Origin: Oncomelania hupensis
Taxonomy: Eukaryota; Mollusca; Gastropoda; Littorinimorpha; Pomatiopsidae
NCBI GenBank assembly: GCA_036898135.1
Contig: CM072513.1
Coordinates: 13,257,022 to 13,321,021 of the forward strand
Direction: 5' to 3'
DNA length: 64,000 nt
Part shown: positions 57,710-64,000 of the stretch, piece after piece
Numbering within the stretch: the first letter of the stretch is position 1
Layout: each line of letters begins with the position of its first letter
The notes under the pieces: generated by a model
What the model was told of the DNA's origin: nothing
Databases searched by the model: none
The model's input: the letters and a program-made list of their open reading frames with translations, nothing else
Translations under genes and position numbers: made by a program

Positions 57710-57864
57710 GATTCCTACTGACAGTCGTAACTTATCTATTTAAGATAATAATACTAATCAATCCGTCCGGACCGATCAACCGACAGACAGATAGATACAC
57801 ACATAGAAAGACAAACAATAGATTTATAAGCTACACAGACAGACAGACAGATAGATATATTAGT

Positions 57865-58470
57865 TAGTTAGTTATTCATTGCTTACAGGGTCCAGCGGAC
57901 TGCAACGAGCCGAATCAGGACCACAAAATTAAGACCACAGCTTCGCTGAAAGAGGACTCGCCCCTGATCTGCATAAAAGATCTGCCGAAACAACCCTAGT
58001 GGTAACACTAAACGCACTCTACCAGCCGGTCACTTTACAATAAAGAAATCCCACGCAGGGGACGCTGGCCTATACTCTAATTTATCGAACCCCCGTTCAC
58101 AAAAACAAAATAGAATACAAACATCATTATAAAATATCAACAAAACACATACATATAAAATGCCTACATTGCCAAATAATAACATCATAAGAAGCGCCAG
58201 TGACTACCTGGCAGAAAGCGTCCAATATTTCCAAGCTGATGCAACAAACCTCACACACAAATGAGACGTTTTGTCCCGGAACAGAGTTTTTTTTAGAAAA
58301 AAAAGTAGATGACTGGTCTAGCGAAAAAGAAGATAGTATAGTAGATTGATAGAACAGAGTAGGAATGAGAAAGAACAAAGGAGAAAGATAGCGACAGTGG
58401 GAATTTAAAGCACTAAATTTCCAGAATGTGGGGATACTATTTATACTGAAACCCCCGGCACCCCCACGGG
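57865..58470 (-). mobile_element. Non-autonomous retroelement N, copy 2
   Basis: Uninterrupted copy of the family at 7823-9157. Minus strand from 58470: GGGGGTGCCGGGGGTTTCAG, TATAAATAG (a TATA-like box about 25 bp in), then ~500 bp of non-coding sequence, GTGGTCCTGATTCGGCTCGT and GTCCGCTGGACCCTGTAAGC, tail AATAACTAACTAAC. It begins at the same point as copy 1, so the 5' end is a true end. It lies in a GATA/GACA microsatellite, which hides the target duplication. The 83-codon frame inside (58127-58378) is shared with copy 1 only in part and is probably not coding. Confidence 0.75.
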
Positions 58471-58474
58471 GGAA

Positions 58475-58745
<271 letters not shown>

Positions 58746-60179
58746 CTATTTTCTCACAACTAGGCCAACTGGACTCGCATGACATTGTCAGGATACGGAA
58801 GTGACTAGCGTCAATATGACTGCTTTTGCGTGCATTATTCACCAAATTGCTACCCACATAATGTACAGTGATGCATGAAATGTATCAACAAAGTGGAACA
58901 AAGTTGAAGCCAGATAAACAATAGCAAGCATTTCATACACAAAAGGCCGTCCATCAATTTATCGTAGCTACTAAACAAACATACGTTTTCATTTTGTGAT
59001 CACAGTGGGTAGTGGTTTTGGGGATGATGGAAATGATGACATATTATTTAAGCATCGGCATTACCGCCTTTGTCAAGGCTTTCGTCGTTATAGTAATCAT
59101 CAGCAACAAGCTAGTCATCCGTCTATTAGCAGCAGAAATACTACTACATCATCATCGCAATGCTCGTCCTCCATCTTCTCCTCCTCCATTTTCTCCTCAT
59201 TCTCCTCATCATCACACCACCACAACCACCACCAACATCACTGGCTTAGCCGCGTCTTTCTCATTGCAGAAGCTCTCTACATTCCCATACCGTGAGTGTT
59301 TTCTCCTTCTAGTCACACGTTTTAATCAAACGAATCAATAATACAACCTTGGCATATTTGATGGTAACATTATTTTTCTTCTGAAAATTGGCGTGCCGTT
59401 ATTTCACACATAAGGGTATAATGCGTTATGCAATGCGAAATCAGGAACTTTGGTCTTCTTATTCCTTGTGACACTCCAGAGGTCTGGTATACAAAGTGAC
59501 GGTACCAATATTTGATAGCGATATTGACATGGTATTATAGGAATAACAAAAAAAAAACCAGCAAGATAGGATTTAAAATGCAGCAGACTAAACATGTTTT
59601 TCAATGAACAAGTTTTGCCCAAAGGTCATCAGGAGTAATATACTAAAAGGTTAAAGTTTAGTACGAACAGCAGGCATGCGCGAGGTACAAGGCTGTAGTT
59701 TCATTTGTTTGCTCGTAGTACAGGACTAACCCAAAACCTCAATAATACCTTTACGCCGCACCACCATATCTGTCGCCCCTGCGTCGAAATCAATGTCAAA
59801 ACGGGACAGTGAAAACAACAGCCTATTAATCTTGCAGCCCATTGGATGCCAGCAAATGCGCTGGGCTTGATGTGCATGACAGAGCTGGCGCCGTGCTAAC
59901 AATGAACGCAAAGCGTTGACGAGCCTCGAGAGACACGTCACAACTGGCGTCGTCGACAGGAGCAACCCACTAAAACTTCACTAAAGTCCACAGGCGTTTT
60001 GATGGCGTTGTGATAGGGTGGAGCACATTGCCCAACGCTAAATGCAATGTTCAATGTGGCCAAATGCTGACCTTGCGGAGGAACTTTAAGTATAAACTAC
60101 CGCAGAAAGCACCCACACACCCTTGGCGTTGTCGACAACAGCAACATCCGAAGGAGTAAAGCTTATATTTGCCAATGCA
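58746..60179. other. Intron sequence, mostly unrecognised
   Basis: Holds a CTC/CAC-rich low-complexity piece (59150-59240). GTCGTCGACAGGAGCAACCC (59950) and GTTGTCGACAACAGCAACAT (60128) resemble each other. No gene. Confidence 0.35.
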
Positions 60180-60528
60180 CTTGTAGCCTATAAACCAACT
60201 CGGGCACTACGTTCTTCGTCTGAACGTCTTTTGACAGCGCCACGCCGAAATATGAAAACTTTCGGAGAACGTGCATTTTCTTTTGCTGCGCCTACTCTCT
60301 GGAATTCGCTGCCGGCAAACATGAGAGGCGTACCTGACTTGGTGACATTCAAATCGCAACTAAAAACGTATCTGTTCAAGCTTGCATTCAAATAATTATT
60401 ATTATTGTTGTTTTTATTTTTATTGTAATATTAAGTTATATGTGTTGTAATGACAGGATGTACAATGGATGAATGCGAGTGGGTGCGCAATGAGTCACAA
60501 TGTGAGATTTGCGCGATATAAGTACCAT

Positions 60529-60530
<2 letters not shown>
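60180..60530 (+). mobile_element. L2/CR1-like LINE 3' end (ORF2 C-terminus and 3' UTR)
   Basis: ORF2 end 60180-60395: RALRSSSERLLTAPR, KTFGERAFSFAAPTLWNSLP, FKSQLKTYLFKLAF and stop TAA, the standard C-terminus of L2/CR1-type LINEs. The 3' UTR runs to GCGCGATATAAGTACCATTC (60511-60530), followed by (ATT)n. That end matches the 3' end of the tRNA-SINEs (GCGCTATAAAAATCCATTC, then (AAT)n). 5' truncated at about 60180. Confidence 0.85.

Positions 60531-60602
<72 letters not shown>
60531..60602. repeat. (ATT)n tail microsatellite
   Basis: About 70 bp of ATT directly after the LINE 3' end, which suggests growth from its tail. Confidence 0.95.
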
Positions 60603-60721
60603 ATTATATTCAACAGTTCATCAATCAAACATAGTTATATTTATGCGTTCTTACTTGCTTGTTAAGCTACAGGTATCCACAAAGATAACATGGAAACGAG
60701 AGGGGAGAGAATAATACTAGT

Positions 60722-60852
60722 AAAAAGAATATGAAAAATAAGATGATAATGATGATGATAATGATGATGATGATGACGACGACGATGGCAATGATGATGA
60801 TGACGACGATGATGACGATAACATCAACAAACAAATAACAACAACAACAAAG
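60722..60852. repeat. GAT/GAC/CAA low-complexity next to the splice donor
   Basis: Mixed GATGAT, GACGAC and ACAACAACAA trinucleotides end 18 bp beyond the donor of the 60870-61019 exon (intron side). Confidence 0.85.
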
Positions 60853-60869
60853 AGGAAGAACAACTGTAC

Positions 60870-61019
60870 CTGTATAAAAGAGTAGACCGTCAGCTTGCTT
60901 GGTCCTGAAGTCCAGTGACACCTGGTCTTGGTTGCTGTCCAGCACCTCCACGCCCCGGTTGGATAGGTTGTAGCTGAGGTACTGGGCCCCGAAGAACGTA
61001 GCGTCAGACGGCACTTTTT
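60870..61019 (-). CDS. NRXN: Neurexin-like LNS/LamG exon, upstream half
   Basis: 150-bp internal exon, phase 1 at both ends: acceptor TATGTTTTCAG before 61019, donor ACAG/GTACAG at 60870/60869. Translation has ATFFGAQYLSYNLSNRG and then DQVSLDFRTKQADGLLFYTG, which follows neurexin LNS2: A-T-F-x-G-x-(E/Q)-(Y/F)-x-x-Y-(D/N)-L-S, then I-x-L-x-F-(R/K)-T-x-Q-x-(N/D/S)-G-L-x-x-(H/Y)-T-G. Its last base plus GG of the 1703-1866 exon rebuild the Gly after YT, and the next residues (NKKDYLNIAMKNG) continue the strand. The frame into the intron is read-through. The protein acts at the presynaptic membrane as a receptor for neuroligin-type partners (family knowledge). Upstream exons are outside the window. 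Confidence 0.9.
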
Positions 61020-61258
61020 CTGAAAACATATAGGCAACGAAACCACTTAATACAATTTCTTTACAGTTAAATACGTCGCAAAATTTAATTGATCAATTTA
61101 TTTATAGTCACAGATAGAGTAATTTAAAACATAAAACTAAAAAAAAAAACTTTTTCGTTGTGTTGCAAATCGTTTCTACTACAGTTTTATGTAAACAATA
61201 TATAAGAGATGCGATTGTCATTCATTACCACCTAATATGTTCTTTATACCGGTATACT
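61020..61258. other. Upstream neurexin intron, nothing recognised
   Basis: AT-rich intron sequence 5' of the 60870-61019 exon on the minus strand. Confidence 0.5.
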
Positions 61259-61937
61259 GTCTGATAATAGTATTAATATTATTTTCTGTAAATAATTGGG
61301 TTCAAACATGGACAGTGTGATACGAAATATTCTACATTGAGATGTGAAATGTTCTACATTGTGTAGTCTGTAAAATAGCACTGTGTATTCTATAAAACTG
61401 TTTATTTGGAAAATGATCACTGTGTATTCAATAAAAATAGCACTGGGTATTCTGTGAAATAGCACTGTGTATTATGTAAATTAACAATGTGTATTATGTA
61501 AAATAGCACTGTGCATTCTGTAAATTATCACTGTGTATTCTGTTAATTAGCACTGTTTATTATGTAAAATAGCACTGTTTATTATGTAAAATAGCACTGT
61601 TTATTATGAAAACTATCACTGTGTATTCAGTAAAAATAGCACTGGGTATTCTATAAAACAGCATGGTGTAGTATGTAAATCAGCACTGTGTATTATGTAA
61701 ATTGGCACTATATATTCTGTAAAAATACCACTGTGTATTTTGTAAAATAGCACTGTGTATTTTGTTAATTGGCACTATGTATTCCGTAAAAATAGCACTG
61801 TGTATTATGTAAATTGGCACTATATATTCTGTAAAAATACCACTGTGTATTTTGTAAAATAGCACTGTGTATTCTGTAAATTGGCACTATGTATTCCGTA
61901 AAAATAGCACTGTGTATTCTGTGAAATAGCACTCCTT
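61259..61937. repeat. ~22-bp minisatellite, ~30 degenerate copies
   Basis: Units such as GTAAAATAGCACTGTGTATT with variants CACTATGTATT and TAAATTGGCACT; a higher-order unit of about 125 bp is visible at 61685-61925. The small minus-strand frames are artefacts. Confidence 0.92.
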
Positions 61938-62574
61938 GAAATAATAAGCTGATCACCACTCCAGCATTCATGTCAACAGATTTTCTTTATAACGTGACGA
62001 GACTAATCCAGAAACGATAGCGATATTCAATCGGCATGAATAAATAAAACGCACCAATAGTTGGCATGACAGGCGTTCGTTGGTTCGTTTGCGCTTATCG
62101 TAATCTCAGTATTAAAATAATGTAAAAACACACACCAGTTAATGCTGCATAATAAATAAAACAGAATAAGCGGTTTAGTGAGTGCATGATCCGTGATGAG
62201 AAGAACCACACAAACAGCATAATTATAGAATGAAGGACATTGACAACAACAAAAAACCTCGGGGTGGCAGTTTGTTCTTTGTCACTAGAATCTAAAACTT
62301 CAATCTAGACTACAAGATCAACTACCAAATGATACTACTTAAACCCCTTTGGTTCATGGCGAAAAAAATTCTGTTTATATTTAGCCTACGGCAATTGTTT
62401 GACTGTATTTAGCATAAGGTAATTTTTTCACTGAGTAAGCTTATTACTCTTCGCTCGCATTGGCCACGGACTGCCGTGGGCGGAAGGTCATCATCCCATC
62501 AATTATCAGTGCAAAGTTTACAACATCAATTCCAGCAAAGCAAACACGGGTGACATTTGAATTGCACTTCCTGC
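61938..62574. other. Intron sequence, nothing recognised
   Basis: No credible frame or repeat. Confidence 0.4.
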
Positions 62575-62582
62575 AGTGAACG

Positions 62583-62662
62583 CTGTGTGCAGTGTACACG
62601 GAACTATCACAGTATACACGGAACTATCACAGTGTACACGGAAATATCACAGTATACATGTA
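62583..62662. repeat. ~20-bp tandem repeat, 4 copies
   Basis: CAGTGTACACGGAACTATCA with small changes. Confidence 0.9.
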
Positions 62663-62768
62663 AATACAAGCAAGGAATCGACCATGAGCAGCATCAGTGC
62701 TAACATTTGACCACGCAGACTTTTAATGCAAATTTAAAGCCAACAGGACGGCATGTTTCATTAAAAAG

Positions 62769-62897
62769 TGTTATTTAAGATATAGGCTACTGTTTAGGGG
62801 AACGTGTTGTCTGTTATTTAAGATATAGGCTAGTGTTTAGGGAAACGTGTTGTCTGTTATTTAAGATATAGGCTAGTATTTAGGGAAACTTGTTGTC
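62769..62897. repeat. 43-bp tandem repeat, 3 copies
   Basis: Units contain GTTATTTAAGATATAGGCTA and AACGTGTTGTCT. Confidence 0.93.
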
Positions 62898-62969
62898 TGG
62901 AACCTGAAGTAGTCAGATGGAGTAAAGAAGAAAAAGAAGAAGAAATTCTAAGACTTTCATCTACCTTGA

Positions 62970-64000
62970 CAGGGCCGGACCTGGGAAAAGTCGAAGGGGG
63001 GGTTACAGATTCAGCAAAGGCGCGAAGCGCCGAGCCATCTAGGGAGGTCCGGGGGCATGCTCCGGGAAATTTTTTTTTCAAGGATGCAAAATGGTGCAAT
63101 CTGAACCTTGAAAAAGCCATTTGTGATGGTCTGGGACTTTGAGCTTTTTAAACAATTGAACTGACAAACTCTGGGGTACAAAAATTATCCTCTGCCCCTC
63201 CCTTAAAAAAAGCAACAACACACACGCACACACAAACATTTATTTATCAGCAGAGATGTTTTGTATACTATTATTATTCACTACTTTTTGTCGATCGTTA
63301 ACGGTATAAAGCTTGACCTTGTAGTTTATGAACATCACCGCCCTGCTTTCACTTTCAGTCTTGCTGCACTAGGTTCCTTGGCATTAGTACCATTTGTGAG
63401 TTGTATCGTCTGGCAAAACAGTTCACTGCCTCTTTGAAGTCAATATCAACATCCCTGTGCACTTTCAGTAAAGCAAGTCCATTGAGCCTCTGTTGCCCCA
63501 TTGTAGAGCGCAGGTAGTTTTTCAGGTTGCGCAACTGTTTGAACGCTCACACTTGGCAGTAGTGACAGGCAGGGTACAAAGGTTCTTTAGCATGATGAAC
63601 AGGTTGGGATAAAAATCCTTGTCACAATGTATCAGTGCTTCTGATGCCGTGGATGGGATGATAGCTGTCGCATTCTCAGCAGCACTTCGCCATTTGCAAA
63701 CCCACCGTTGGTATTCTGCATCAAGGGTAGCGTTGTCTGGTAGGTCAGACTCCCACAACATTGCCAGTGTCTTCACCCCTTCTGGAACCTGCATGAAACC
63801 ATCCTGGTTGTCTATTAAACTGCTTGGCACCAGACAGAGACCATCAACTGCTAGGTCAGCATTTTTGAACCTCGAGTCCAATTCGGTTGACAGGTGTTCC
63901 AAGAAAGGAATGACAATGCTAATCTTGAAATAATCTTCTGGAGTGGCCGCAGGTTGGTTGTCACGGAGAGTCTGTCAGGATGCTTGACGAGGAACAATAA
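62970..64000 (-). mobile_element. hAT-superfamily element, second copy (runs off the window)
   Basis: Starts with the same terminal repeat, CAGGGCCGGACCTGGG, and is collinear with 3634 onward at high identity. It keeps GCAAAGGCGCGAAGCGCCGAG near 63017-63037, absent from the first copy, so neither copy derives directly from the other. The right end and the target duplication are outside. It is in the same orientation as copy 1, in the neighbouring neurexin intron. Confidence 0.85.
63355..64000 (-). pseudogene. hAT transposase C-terminal region, broken copy
   Basis: Homologous to 4011-4736 (hAT dimerisation domain). Two inactivating changes can be read by comparison: loss of four bases (ACTG) at about 63537, which shifts the frame just after ERSNS in the dimerisation motif, and a TGA stop (complement at 63975-63977) where copy 1 has AGA between QAS and QTLRD. 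Several silent or conservative substitutions besides. Confidence 0.88.

Overview
The window is eukaryotic, non-coding-rich, repeat-dense DNA, most likely from a lophotrochozoan (a gastropod mollusc is my best guess, from the neurexin exon sequence and the style of the SINEs, LINEs and long microsatellites; the species cannot be told). There are no operons or bacterial features. Nearly all long open frames are either minisatellites whose unit is a multiple of three bases or decayed transposon genes.

The one host gene is on the minus strand. Two well-spliced exons, 60870-61019 and 1703-1866, together encode about 104 contiguous residues of a laminin-G/LNS domain that I read as LNS2 of a neurexin. 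They join in phase 1 across a single intron of 59,003 bp (1867-60869), so about 92% of the window is one giant neurexin intron. The 1703 exon ends where vertebrate alternative splice site 2 lies.

Layout. 2.36-3.05 kb: solo LTR. 3.14-5.43 kb: a hAT-like element nested in a second DNA transposon, both with 5-bp target duplications. 5.58-5.82 kb: a small inverted-repeat element carrying a THAP zinc-finger fragment. 5.9-9.3 kb: minisatellites, one split by a non-autonomous retroelement that itself holds a LINE end and a tRNA-SINE. 9.7-10.7 kb: SINEs seeding microsatellites. 11.9-14.3 kb: 48-bp minisatellite split by a 1,220-bp solo LTR. 14.9-15.2 kb: 5S-derived SINE. 16.4-23.1 kb: more minisatellites and a long AAT/ATT palindrome. 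23.8-35.9 kb: a 12-kb, 40-bp-unit satellite with higher-order duplications. 37.4-38.9 kb: minisatellites. 39.1-39.6 kb: fragment of a retroelement C-terminal domain. 43.4-50.5 kb: a nest of three LINEs, the youngest a 4.75-kb copy with an SGNH-hydrolase-like ORF1 and an EN-RT-RNase H ORF2. 51.1-55.3 kb: SINE and a second, unrelated 40-bp satellite. 55.6-60.6 kb: simple repeats, LINE ends, a third solo LTR. 61-64 kb: the upstream intron, with a 22-bp minisatellite and a second copy of the hAT element.

The relations between the mobile parts are readable: the tRNA-SINE tail matches the 3' end of an L2-like LINE, and a roughly 0.6-kb non-autonomous element shares only its last ~50 bp with an RNase H-bearing LINE, so both look like tail-sharing parasites of LINEs present in the same intron. 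All three solo LTRs lie antisense to the neurexin gene.
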